Source: Phyllobacteriaceae bacterium (lineage in GTDB: Bacteria; Pseudomonadota; Alphaproteobacteria; Rhizobiales; Rhizobiaceae). Taken from it: DNA of 64,000 bases. The stretch covers positions 62,001 to 126,000 of the forward strand of contig JANSXT010000002.1 of assembly GCA_024742765.1 (NCBI GenBank). Reading direction: 5' to 3'. Both the position numbers and the translations under genes were made by a program. The notes beneath the pieces are model-generated. The model was not told the origin of the DNA. It worked only from the letters and a program-made list of their open reading frames with translations, and ran no database searches. Below are positions 25,071 through 33,162 of the stretch, in pieces (within the stretch, counting starts at the first letter, position 1; each line of letters starts with the position of its first letter).

Positions 25071-26315
25071 ATGTGGACCCGCATGCGTAAAGCGATATTA
25101 ACCTGGATCTCGCGGCACCGGTCGCGCGGTCGGGTGTTTATCTCTTTCGCGAGCAGCGACCGAGAGATTGCGCGGGGGATTGCGGTTGCCCTGAGGAACC
25201 AGAACTTCAAAGTTTTCCTTGATGAATCGGACCTGCCGGCCGGTAGTGATTTCAATACACGCATCGAAGCAGCGATGGAGTCTTCCGATGCAGTCGTCTT
25301 TCTGCTGTCCGCTGCGTTCCTGGATGAGGGGCGGTACACCCATGCTGAGCTAGGCCTGGCCGAAAAGAGATGGCCGGCACCGGAAGGTCGGGTATTGGCT
25401 GTGGAGGTCTCTCCTGTGGATCTGACGGCACTTCCCGCGTACTTGTCACCGGTATCAGTTCTGAGGCCAAGAGGCCCGGTAGCAACTGAAGTCACGTTTG
25501 CCGTGAAGACAATGCGCAAATGGGCGACCACCAGGCGTCTGGCCATGGCGACAAGCCTATCTCTGGCTATTCTGGCGGGCGTCCTCGCCTGGTTCGTCTC
25601 GGACGTGCTCGAGCAGCGAGAGTTCGCCATTGCGCGGGCCGATGTGTTAGCGGAGATGCGATCGAACGCCGAAGTCGTTGCAGACCTCAAGGGCAATGCT
25701 TCCAGCCTGGCCAGCGCGGTTCAAACCGTCGCCGGCTCGGTACGCAATCCAAAGATCGAAATCCTGGCGATGCTGTTTCCATCCGCGAACCTTCGTCCAG
25801 ACGCATTGGAGAAGCAGACTAATCTCTACAACGAGGTGATTGACGCGTTGGACAACTCTGGCCTGGTACAGGACCCGCTTCAGCGCCAACGCGTCACCCA
25901 AGCCTGCAACGCTATTGCCCGGACAATTGCGCGGACCCGGACTACCATTGTGTCTTTGGCTGATCTGAAGGTGAACCGGTACCAAATCTCGTCAGATCGA
26001 TGGCAGTTGCACCGGCCCGTGCTCGTTGCTTCTGACCTGGACTGGTCCACGGAGATGTCCGATCTGCACGATGCGATGCATTCGCTCAGGCGCGATTATG
26101 CCCGCGTTGCGGCGGCGGCGGTCGAGTATTTGGACGCCATGCATGCCTTCTGCGGTGAACTAAAGATCAACCGCAGTACAATGAGCGAGGTCTTGGCTGC
26201 CGAGCGTCTGACAATCAGCCTGTTACTAAAATATCAGGAAGAGGCGACGCAAACGCTGGAGCAGATAACCCCAAACCTCAATGATATTCTGAAGATGACG
26301 GAACCTGCTGACTGA
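25071..26315 (+). CDS. TIR - transmembrane - helical protein
   Basis: 414 residues. TIR domain at about 20-135 (RVFISFASSDREIARGIAVAL, VFLDESDLPAGSDFNTRI, SSDAVVFLLSAAFLDEGRYT followed by HAEL) with a candidate Glu at about 93. A membrane helix (about 158-178) is followed by a long helical, probably coiled-coil section (about 178-410) with scattered MxxLR repeats. GAGAGG precedes the ATG. Only 36 bp separate it from the TIR-propeller gene, so the two are likely an operon and may form a complex. I do not recognise the pair as a named defence system. Confidence 0.8.
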   Translation: MWTRMRKAILTWISRHRSRGRVFISFASSDREIARGIAVALRNQNFKVFLDESDLPAGSDFNTRIEAAMESSDAVVFLLSAAFLDEGRYTHAELGLAEKRWPAPEGRVLAVEVSPVDLTALPAYLSPVSVLRPRGPVATEVTFAVKTMRKWATTRRLAMATSLSLAILAGVLAWFVSDVLEQREFAIARADVLAEMRSNAEVVADLKGNASSLASAVQTVAGSVRNPKIEILAMLFPSANLRPDALEKQTNLYNEVIDALDNSGLVQDPLQRQRVTQACNAIARTIARTRTTIVSLADLKVNRYQISSDRWQLHRPVLVASDLDWSTEMSDLHDAMHSLRRDYARVAAAAVEYLDAMHAFCGELKINRSTMSEVLAAERLTISLLLKYQEEATQTLEQITPNLNDILKMTEPAD

Positions 26316-26428
26316 ATGGCATTTTGCCAAAACGGCTTCCGGTGCCAACGGCCGCGACAAGAGCTTAAGGGAACGTCGGACCAACACCCAGGATATCCGT
26401 GAAGCCGAATTTGTCTCGTTGGAGTTGG
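26316..26428. other. spacer without a gene
   Basis: About 110 bp after the last TIR gene with nothing recognisable. It runs into the metallophosphoesterase remnant. Confidence 0.4.
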
Positions 26429-26690
26429 CTACAGACTGCCTTGTCGCAGCAAGGTCCTCGTATTCGGCAACCGGGTGGTTTTCTTCGATGTGTGGCCGTC
26501 TTCATAGAGGTCGCCAGCGATGATCAATGCATCCACCTGTTCATCGATACACAAGTCGACGATCGTCACCAAAGCCTGCCGAGTAGCGCCCCCGATCAGT
26601 TCCGTAGGCATCCGTTTCGCGGCGCCAGTGAGCGCGGTGTGGAGTCGAACAGTGGGAAGTCGAGATGAAAGTCAGCAATATGGATGGATC
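26429..26690 (-). pseudogene. SbcD/Mre11-like metallophosphoesterase remnant
   Basis: Minus-strand reading gives SIHIADFHLDFPLFDSTP near 26685-26640 and, after a frameshift, ATRQALVTIVDLCIDEQVDA followed by LIIAGDLYEDG. These are the first two metal-binding motifs (DFHLD and GDLY) of the DNA-repair exonuclease family. An in-frame stop follows the first Met and the remaining two thirds are gone. Its presence suggests an SbcCD-like or defence nuclease gene once stood here. Confidence 0.75.
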
Positions 26691-26890
26691 AGAATGCCAT
26701 GGGCGCATTCTCCTTTACATGAGTAGTGAGAGTAAAACGCGAATATGCAATTCAGGGCCAATTGGTCGTACGGGGCGGTCGAGGTGAGTCCGAAAAATGT
26801 AGCACATTTCGGACATGACGGCTCCAACTTGAAACACAGATCTGCGCTCCAAACTGCTTGCTCGGGTTGCGTCTCAACCCGACGAGACGG

Positions 26891-26928
26891 CTACTGACCA
26901 AAGATTGAATAGAAACTTTGGTCAGTAG
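26891..26928. repeat. lox-like 13-bp palindrome beside recombinase gene
   Basis: Perfect inverted arms CTACTGACCAAAG (26891-26903) and CTTTGGTCAGTAG (26916-26928) are separated by a 12-nt AT-rich spacer. It lies 43 bp beyond the 3' end of the XerC/D-like recombinase gene. It has no U-run on either side. It could be a recombinase core site or a terminator stem. Confidence 0.7.
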
Positions 26929-26970
26929 TGGAGACCCGTGGGCTATCGACAAACACGACCTGATTGGGGG

Positions 26971-27933
26971 CTAGTGGTCTACCTGTGAAAGCGTATCGGC
27001 TCGCTCAATTGCTGCGACTAGGGAGTTGTCGGATACCTTTGTGTAGAGTTCTGTTGTCGCAATGCTCGCATGTCCGAGAAGACGCTGAACCAGGCGAATG
27101 TCGACCCCCTCTTCAATAAGCAGGGTCGCGGCGGAGTGCCGGAAACGATGCGGTGTCAGGTGAGGCTCGACCACCAGTTTTTTCGAAACCGTTCTCAGGC
27201 GTTTTCGAAAGGCGGGCGCGGTCAATCTTCTTCCAAGCGAGTTGATAAACAGACACGATGCAGCACCTGCCACTCGATACCGCCAATCCCAGTAGGTTTG
27301 AAAATCAAGAAGCAACTTGTCGTTGGTGACATAGACAGTTCGCTCGCGGTTTCCCTTTCCTCGTACTCTGATCCGGCTTGCTGCGCCGGAGACATCACCG
27401 ACATCGAGACTGGTGATCTCACCGACTCGCAGACCTGTGACAACGAGGAGGCGCACGACAAGCCCTGTGACTTGTTCACTCGAAAAGCGTTGCTCATAGG
27501 CGATCCGGTCCATCGGACAACTGTCAAGGGTCGAAGGCGTGGCGCGAAAGAGTTGAGCCAGTGTCGGCCGATCCACCGGTCTTGGAAGGGTCTTTGGGAT
27601 TTTCAGCTCAAGCCGGAGATCGCGAAAGGGGGAGGTCACCGATGCGTCAGTCTCTTCAAGCCATCGAAAGTATGACTTGAGTGTCACCATGCGACGCCGG
27701 ATTGTCGCCGGGCTCGCTTCGCGTTCTTCTCGCAGGTGTTTTTGATATGAAATAATGTCCGTTTTCTTGGGCAACGATGTGACTTGTCTCAACGCGGCGT
27801 AGGCGCCAAAAGCTCGCAGGTCTTGCGCATAAGCTCTTAACGAGTGCTCGTTTAGGCCAAGCTGTTCTTTGCAGTATGAGAGATACTCTGTAATCAAGAT
27901 TTTCAACTTTGGGTTCCTTCCCCCTATTTCCAC
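26971..27933 (-). CDS. XerC/D-like tyrosine recombinase
   Basis: 320 residues, full length. N-terminal SAM-like DNA-binding domain (about 8-95: LITEYLSYCKEQLGLNEHSLRAY) and C-terminal catalytic domain (about 125-315) with TGLRVGEITSLDVGDV (Arg), the His-x-x-Arg box HRFRHSAATLL, LLGHASIATTELYTKV with the second His and the nucleophilic Tyr. All key residues are present. It is a candidate for moving the adjacent island or gene pair. A decayed relative (7618-7680) lies at the other end of the TIR island in the same orientation. The start ATG leaves a short leader, typical for the family. Confidence 0.9.
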   Translation of the reverse strand: MEIGGRNPKLKILITEYLSYCKEQLGLNEHSLRAYAQDLRAFGAYAALRQVTSLPKKTDIISYQKHLREEREASPATIRRRMVTLKSYFRWLEETDASVTSPFRDLRLELKIPKTLPRPVDRPTLAQLFRATPSTLDSCPMDRIAYEQRFSSEQVTGLVVRLLVVTGLRVGEITSLDVGDVSGAASRIRVRGKGNRERTVYVTNDKLLLDFQTYWDWRYRVAGAASCLFINSLGRRLTAPAFRKRLRTVSKKLVVEPHLTPHRFRHSAATLLIEEGVDIRLVQRLLGHASIATTELYTKVSDNSLVAAIERADTLSQVDH

Positions 27934-28112
27934 GCAGAGGCGCCAGATTTCTCAATCGCGCCAGCTACTTGACCAACTTCGGTCAGTTTGGAGAAAGAAC
28001 TTTAGCAGCGGCCGTTTAAGCGATAAGGTTATTGAGCTGGGGAGGAGCAGGCCGGGTGCGGTCGGACTAGCTAGACACATTTTCAACGTAGAGATTGCCG
28101 GCGAACGCCAGC

Positions 28113-28133
28113 GTAACGATAACTGAGAATTAT
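28113..28133 (+). repeat. 21-bp inverted repeat, left copy
   Basis: It begins GTAACGATAACTGAG and ends just before the ATG of the membrane-protein gene. It is an exact inverted match to 30373-30393. Its location directly before the start codon may make it the shared ribosome-binding or operator region, or one end of a cassette. Confidence 0.85.
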
Positions 28134-28134
28134 C

Positions 28135-29202
28135 ATGCTGTTTCGATTGCTGAGAGCGTACGCGGTCTGGTTCGCCGTTAGCAGTCTGGTGTGTTTGTTA
28201 GGTGTTGTGACAACCCTGATCCTGAACGCAAATCAGGTCAGCGAATTTCTCAAGTCTTACATCTACCACTGGGATGGTTTGCTCGTGGCGGCTTCAGGCT
28301 ATGGAGCACTGCATTTTGCCGTCAGCACTCACAAGCAGCAGTTTCACAGTTTAATCATGGGCGTTCTCGACGCTCACGACGACCTGAAGTTGCAGCTGTC
28401 AACTGAACTTGAGCAGCTCTATTCGTTCAGAAACAAGCAAGTCATTGCGGCGCCTGTGTTCCTTGTTGGAATGGCCGTGCTTTATATGTGTGGCTATCCA
28501 ATGACTGGCTTCCCCAAGTACTATTTGTGGCTGGCGTCGTCAGCAATGTTCTACGCCGGAGGTTTGATGCTGGCCTATGGGCTCTATGCGCTAAGAATTT
28601 TTCATACGCTGGAAGAAAATGTCGATCAGGTTGACCTCCAGGACAACGTGAACATAGTCGAGCTAGAGAACTTTCATTTCTATCTCTCGATATTGTTTCT
28701 CACGGCGATTGTTGCCTTGTACTTCGCCTTCAGGGGAACATTGACGGCGAACTTCACCTTCACGCCACCACATCCGTGGATCGGATCCGTTGTGAACCTC
28801 TTTCTTGCGCCAGGTGGTGACTACTCGTCTGTGAGAAATCTCCTCCTCTATCCGATCGTTCTCTTTCTGCCATTAGCGCTTTTTGCGAGCTTCTACATGA
28901 AACTAGTGCTTCGCAAAATCTACCTGGCGAGCATCAAAAGAAAGGTCGACGAAATTGATACCCTGACGCGACCTATTATTGAAGATGCTGACACTAGCGG
29001 AACTGAAGTGAGAATAATTGAAGTGCGAAAACTGGCGCTCGAATTGAAGGAAAAGATTATTCAAAACAACAAGGTCCTTCCACTCATCACGTTAAAGGAC
29101 ACTCCATCTATCGCGCTCATAATCATCGTTATTTTGCAGTTCGTCTGGATTAATGATGGGCAAATCAGCGGATTTTTCGGAAATCTGGTGGGTGCGAGCT
29201 AA
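28135..29202 (+). CDS. multi-pass membrane protein of unknown function
   Basis: 355 residues. Predicted helices at about 8-32, 48-66, 103-122, 130-152, 178-198, 236-258 and 325-345. Charged cytoplasmic stretches lie between, including a helical segment at about 262-320 (KIYLASIKRKVDEIDTL ... LALELKEKI). I recognise no family. The gene converges on the FAD oxidoreductase gene, the two stops overlapping by 4 bp, and both genes are preceded by the same 21-bp element, so they probably work as a unit. There is no signal peptide separate from the first helix. Confidence 0.7.
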   Translation: MLFRLLRAYAVWFAVSSLVCLLGVVTTLILNANQVSEFLKSYIYHWDGLLVAASGYGALHFAVSTHKQQFHSLIMGVLDAHDDLKLQLSTELEQLYSFRNKQVIAAPVFLVGMAVLYMCGYPMTGFPKYYLWLASSAMFYAGGLMLAYGLYALRIFHTLEENVDQVDLQDNVNIVELENFHFYLSILFLTAIVALYFAFRGTLTANFTFTPPHPWIGSVVNLFLAPGGDYSSVRNLLLYPIVLFLPLALFASFYMKLVLRKIYLASIKRKVDEIDTLTRPIIEDADTSGTEVRIIEVRKLALELKEKIIQNNKVLPLITLKDTPSIALIIIVILQFVWINDGQISGFFGNLVGAS

Positions 29203-30374
29203 CTGAACATTGTCCGCAAGAGAGGCCGAATCCACATGGTATTCTTCGCCTTGATGATTTTGCGGAAATTATCGATCTGCACAAAATGCGACGGGCGTAT
29301 CTCCCCAAAAATTAGATCGTCTAGCGATTTTTGATCCAGGCAGTGCATGAGTTCGATGAAGGATGTTCCCTGATGCGACGTCAGAGTACTAAATTGCCTG
29401 AACAGATTCTGATGAAATCTCTCCGCAAAGCGGCTCATTCTGGGAACTGTTTCTGCAAGGTCCCGACCTCCAAGAGTGCCATCTGAAATACACCTCAACA
29501 CATTCGCGGCCGCGCGCTTATAGCCCAAAAGAAGCCTGTTTAGGCAAGTGCAACTACCTGCCGGGTGAGATTGTCCCGCCTCGCCGTAAAACAGTACGCG
29601 ATCCAACGCCCTTCTTTTGACCACTCCAATCGGTACGACACCCAAAAGAGGCTGACTATTTTCATGCTTGGAAAAGAAGTCCGCGTAGTGGCTCTCGTTC
29701 ACAATGAATTCGAAGTCGTTCTTCAGCGTCTCCGAAGTGTGCGCCTGCTTGGCGGAAGTGATTAGAACGACGTTCGCAGAGCCGTCGCGCTTAGGGAATA
29801 TCTCTAAATATGATGGGGACCCGGACACAATGACATTGTCGACTGCCACGGGCGCTATTCGCTTCTGCAGCTGCATTGTTTTCCCATAGAGGTGGTGGTA
29901 GCCGAGCACGCTAACCGCATTCGAGGAGCTCACGAGGGGAGAGGAAAACCCCATACAGTCAATCAGTAGGTCTGATGTGAACTTCTCTCGGTTCGCGAAA
30001 GCATGGATTTCGTTTTCCTCAACTTGGTACGAATAAAAACGCCGACCGTGAAGAACAGCCGATCCATTCGCCGCTATCGCATCAATCAAATGCTGCTCCA
30101 GCGCTTTTGTATCCCAGAGGACATAATTGCCCCTGGTAGTGAAGCGGGAACGATCAAACGCGACGAAATCCATCTCGTTCCAGTGGGAGTCCACGCAATG
30201 CCTAAACTCAGCATTTGCGTCCAACGCCTCCTTGGAAGTCAGCCAGAACTTATTCGAACAATTCGCCTGCTCAGATTTCTCTAAGACCACAACGCGGATT
30301 GACTTCGACAGCTCGGCGGCCATCAAAAGGCCTGATATCCCAGCACCGCAAATGGTAACTTGGTTGCGGACCAT
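29199..30374 (-). CDS. FAD-dependent oxidoreductase (lycopene cyclase/reductase-like)
   Basis: 391 residues. A dinucleotide-binding N-terminus (VTICGAGISGLLMAAEL, about 6-22) with a following acidic end (VVVLEKSEQ) marks a Rossmann FAD site. A second motif near LFYGEAGQSHPAGSCTCLNRLLLG corresponds to the GD box of the geranylgeranyl reductase / lycopene cyclase superfamily. The GD Asp is replaced by Glu (GEAG). The C-terminal 90 residues are not assigned. The substrate is unknown. The gene is transcribed towards the membrane protein, and its 5' leader is the right copy of the 21-bp inverted repeat. Confidence 0.7.
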   Translation of the reverse strand: MVRNQVTICGAGISGLLMAAELSKSIRVVVLEKSEQANCSNKFWLTSKEALDANAEFRHCVDSHWNEMDFVAFDRSRFTTRGNYVLWDTKALEQHLIDAIAANGSAVLHGRRFYSYQVEENEIHAFANREKFTSDLLIDCMGFSSPLVSSSNAVSVLGYHHLYGKTMQLQKRIAPVAVDNVIVSGSPSYLEIFPKRDGSANVVLITSAKQAHTSETLKNDFEFIVNESHYADFFSKHENSQPLLGVVPIGVVKRRALDRVLFYGEAGQSHPAGSCTCLNRLLLGYKRAAANVLRCISDGTLGGRDLAETVPRMSRFAERFHQNLFRQFSTLTSHQGTSFIELMHCLDQKSLDDLIFGEIRPSHFVQIDNFRKIIKAKNTMWIRPLLRTMFS

Positions 30375-30393
30375 AATTCTCAGTTATCGTTAC
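30373..30393 (-). repeat. 21-bp inverted repeat, right copy
   Basis: Exact reverse complement of 28113-28133. Its last two bases belong to the ATG of the FAD oxidoreductase gene. Sequences beyond the repeat on the two sides are unrelated. Confidence 0.85.
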
Positions 30394-30503
30394 CCGAGGG
30401 CCGATAGCGGAGTGGTGATCCGCCGTTCATAACGATTTTGGCGTTGCTACTGCGGGGCTGGTTGCGACCCTAATGCGATGCAGTTCAACAACTCTGGACC
30501 GTT

Positions 30504-31838
30504 TCAACCCATAGCTTGGGCAATTTGATCAGCGATCTGATCGGATGCGGCGCGCAGTGGGCTTGCGTCGAGATGTGCATATCGTTCGGTTGTGGCCGCC
30601 TGCTTATGACCGAGCAGGGCTCCGACGATTGGCAACCCCATGCCGGCACTTGCACCGACTGATGCAAAGCTGTGGCGGAGATCGTGTAGGCGGACATCTT
30701 CGATACCGGCATGTCGGCGCACAGCCCGCCATGGCTTGTTGAGATCAGCCAGGGGCTTCTGGATCAAACATTCATCGGGATCGATCTCGCGTTGGTCGCT
30801 CGGAAACACGAATGGGCCGTTCCGAGCTTGGCGCTGGAGTATGTCATGCGCCTGCCGGTTCAGCACAACGGCCCTTGCCCCGGTCTTGCTATCGGCGAGG
30901 AACAGAAGTCCTCGCTCCAGATCCACCTCTTTCCAGGTTAGATGCAAGATCTCCCGTAGGCGACATCCGGTGAAGATCAACATACGGATTGCATCGATGG
31001 CCGCGGTCGAGAAGACGGTCGTTTGGTTTTCTGGTTTTGGAGCGTGTTTGGACTGTTTCTCTTTGGTAAGATTGGCCCAGGGAATGCCATCGGTTTCTGC
31101 TAGACGCAGCGCTTCGCCGAGCCGCATGAACTCGTCGACGGACAGATAACGTTCGCGTCTTGGCTCCTTGAACGATCGAACGCCTCTTGTCGGATTGAAG
31201 TCTTCAGGGATCAGCCCCGCCTCTTGGGCGTGGCGGAATACGGCCGATACCGTCTCCAAGGTTCGGTTCGCCATGACCTTAGACTTGCCGCCGATCGCAT
31301 TGTGCATAGCGGCGACATCGACGCGCACGATTTCGCTGATCTTCAAAGAGCCGATGATAGGGTTGGCATGGCGGCGGATGTTGATCTCGTAGTTCCTGAT
31401 CGTTGCTGGCTTCAAACGGCGGGGCGCTTCATCGTGGAGATAGCGCTGCGCCATTTCCTTGAAGGTCGGCATTTTGCGATCGGCATCACGTTCAATGCTG
31501 GGATCGTTGCCGAGGCGGACCTCCGCGAGCTTGGTTCGTGCAACATCGCGGGCTTGCTCGCAGGTGACCGTTCCAACGCGACCGATCGACAGCCGCTTCT
31601 TGGCGATACGCCGGCCGCCGCTTCCAGGCCGGTACTCGATGATGAACGACTTGTGGCCGGTCGGCGAAACACGAACGCCGAAGCCGGCCAGGTCGCGGTC
31701 ATAGACCGTATAGATGCGATCGCGTGTTTCGAGCTTGTCGATGGTACGCTTGGTGATGCGCAACGATGGCATTAGCGACTCCACACGGGGCATCCCGTGT
31801 CGCCACCATGTCGCCACCGTGAACGAAATCGGGATCAA
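30504..31838 (-). CDS. phage/ICE integrase with DUF4102 arm-binding domain
   Basis: Up to 444 residues. An N-terminal DUF4102 domain (RDLAGFGVRVSPTGHKSFIIEYRPG, about 45-75) binds arm sites, a SAM-like core-binding domain lies at about 125-215, and a catalytic tyrosine-recombinase domain at about 230-430 has TGCRLREILHLTWKEVD (Arg), LHDLRHSFAS (His-x-x-Arg) and LGHKQAATTERYAHL with the nucleophilic Tyr. The start is 100 bp from a tRNA 3' half on the other side, the classical layout of a tRNA-integrated element. M22 (MPSLRIT) is an alternative start without the odd leader. Confidence 0.92.
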   Translation of the reverse strand: MIPISFTVATWWRHGMPRVESLMPSLRITKRTIDKLETRDRIYTVYDRDLAGFGVRVSPTGHKSFIIEYRPGSGGRRIAKKRLSIGRVGTVTCEQARDVARTKLAEVRLGNDPSIERDADRKMPTFKEMAQRYLHDEAPRRLKPATIRNYEINIRRHANPIIGSLKISEIVRVDVAAMHNAIGGKSKVMANRTLETVSAVFRHAQEAGLIPEDFNPTRGVRSFKEPRRERYLSVDEFMRLGEALRLAETDGIPWANLTKEKQSKHAPKPENQTTVFSTAAIDAIRMLIFTGCRLREILHLTWKEVDLERGLLFLADSKTGARAVVLNRQAHDILQRQARNGPFVFPSDQREIDPDECLIQKPLADLNKPWRAVRRHAGIEDVRLHDLRHSFASVGASAGMGLPIVGALLGHKQAATTERYAHLDASPLRAASDQIADQIAQAMG

Positions 31839-31934
31839 TCGTCAGAAATCAGAAGCTGACAATAACACAAGAGAATCAGCTAGTTAATGAACGCACAGCC
31901 ATTGTGCGCCACTGCCAGAAATGGCCTCAGAAGC
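31839..31934. other. spacer between integrase and att site
   Basis: 96 bp, AT-rich, upstream of the integrase gene. The integrase promoter and arm-type sites are expected here, but none is assigned. Confidence 0.4.
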
Positions 31935-31981
31935 GACTCTTAACCTGAAGGTCGCAGGTTCAAATCCTGTCCCCTCAACCA
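31935..31981 (+). tRNA. tRNA 3' half (Lys CTT-like): attachment site of the element
   Basis: The sequence runs from an anticodon loop CTCTTAA through the CCTGA stem arm, the AGGTC variable loop, a perfect-looking T arm (GCAGG TTCAAAT CCTGT), CCCCTCA and A-CCA. The matching 5' half (D arm, 5' acceptor strand) is absent; what precedes the loop does not pair. This is therefore a partial tRNA, as left at one border when an element integrates into a tRNA gene. The anticodon reads CTT (Lys). Confidence 0.75.
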
Positions 31982-32011
31982 AATAAGCCATTGATATTAA
32001 ACGATTTATCA

Positions 32012-32035
32012 GCCCGCCCTTTCGGCAGGCTTTTT
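32012..32035 (+). terminator. terminator after the tRNA-end att site
   Basis: Arms GCCCGCC and GGCAGGC (one mismatch) with a short loop, followed by TTTTT. It fits a Rho-independent terminator of the original tRNA gene. Confidence 0.7.
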
Positions 32036-32285
32036 GCATTTTGGCGCCATGTCCCCACGGTGAAACCAATTCCGAGCAATTCTTGTCTACAAAGTTCTTC
32101 ATGCTCTTGGCGTGAGATGCCGTTGTCCTTGGACCGCCAGCGATCCAGACCGGAATTCAGGACCTGTCTTTGATTGACGTTCAGCGTGGGCTTCACCAAA
32201 GCCCAAACGGCCGAACCAATCGGGATGGAAGGAGGTCGCAGTTCGAGTAGAGTCGGCGCGAAGCGTAGTTGTCGGAGCATTTGCG
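32036..32285. other. chromosome-side flank of the att site
   Basis: 250 bp without a credible gene. A short stretch at 32046-32066 (CCATGTCCCCACGGTGAAAC) resembles 31804-31822, next to the integrase start, so this could be the trace of an earlier, related integration. Confidence 0.35.
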
Positions 32286-33023
32286 ATGCAGGTCACGTTC
32301 GTCGGGTGTGGAGATGCCTTTGGCAGCGGGGGCCGGTTCAACACCTGCTTCCACGTCAGAAGCGCCAACGGCTGCTTCCTGATCGATTGTGGCGCCTCCT
32401 CGATGATCGCGCTTAAATCGCTAGATTTCGATCCGAACGAGATCGACACGATCCTGATTACTCATTTCCACGGAGATCACTTCGGTGGACTTCCCTACTT
32501 GATGCTCGACGCACAGTTCTTCTCCAAGCGTCGAGAACCACTCACCATTTTGGGACCCGAAGGGCTTGAAGAATGGTTTGCGCGGGTCATGGAGGCCACC
32601 TTTCCAGGTTCGTCCTGCACGGTTCCCAAGTTCGATCTGAATTTGCAGGAACTTGTTCCGGGACGGTTGTCCGTGATTAACGGTTTGACCATCACGACGG
32701 CGCGGGTCCGGCATGGGCATGCAGAAGGACCGTTCCATGCCTACCGCATCAATGTCGATGACAAGATCCTTGCCTATACAGGCGACACGGAGTGGGTGGA
32801 TGAGCTGATCGAGATCGGCCGAGATGCCGACTTGCTGATCGCCGAGGCATACTTCTTCGAAAAGAAAGTGCCATTGCACATGGACCTGGCGACGCTGGAA
32901 TCCAAGCTGCCTGTCATCTCACCCAAACGCCTGATCCTGACGCACATGAACGATGACATGCTGTCACGCGCCAATACCGTGTCCCACGAGTGCGCATATG
33001 ATGGCTTGAGCGTCGACATATAG
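32286..33023 (+). CDS. MBL-fold metallo-hydrolase (RNase Z-like)
   Basis: 245 residues with the metallo-beta-lactamase motif HFHGDHFGG (H60, H62, D64, H65), a C-terminal-side GDTEW for the bridging Asp, and LTHMNDDM for the last His. The opening VTFVGCGDAFGSGGRFNTC is typical of RNase Z/arylsulfatase-like members. It is probably a cytoplasmic phosphodiesterase or ester hydrolase; the substrate is not evident. It is the first intact gene on the chromosome side of the att site. Confidence 0.85.
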   Translation: MQVTFVGCGDAFGSGGRFNTCFHVRSANGCFLIDCGASSMIALKSLDFDPNEIDTILITHFHGDHFGGLPYLMLDAQFFSKRREPLTILGPEGLEEWFARVMEATFPGSSCTVPKFDLNLQELVPGRLSVINGLTITTARVRHGHAEGPFHAYRINVDDKILAYTGDTEWVDELIEIGRDADLLIAEAYFFEKKVPLHMDLATLESKLPVISPKRLILTHMNDDMLSRANTVSHECAYDGLSVDI

Positions 33024-33162
33024 CGCTTCGGGATGACTGGCCCCTACCAATTGTTACCATGTCCGTCGGAGGGCATACCCGGCCAACCCGCCTCGACACA
33101 ATGCTTGGTAGGCGGCAGAGGCAACTATTGCTTCACACACCAACGTCTTGCCGTCCGCCAGC

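Noticed and set aside
31884-32102. Minus-strand frame containing GTGFEPATFRLR
   Set aside because: This is the well-known spurious translation of the antisense of a tRNA 3' end, not a protein gene.
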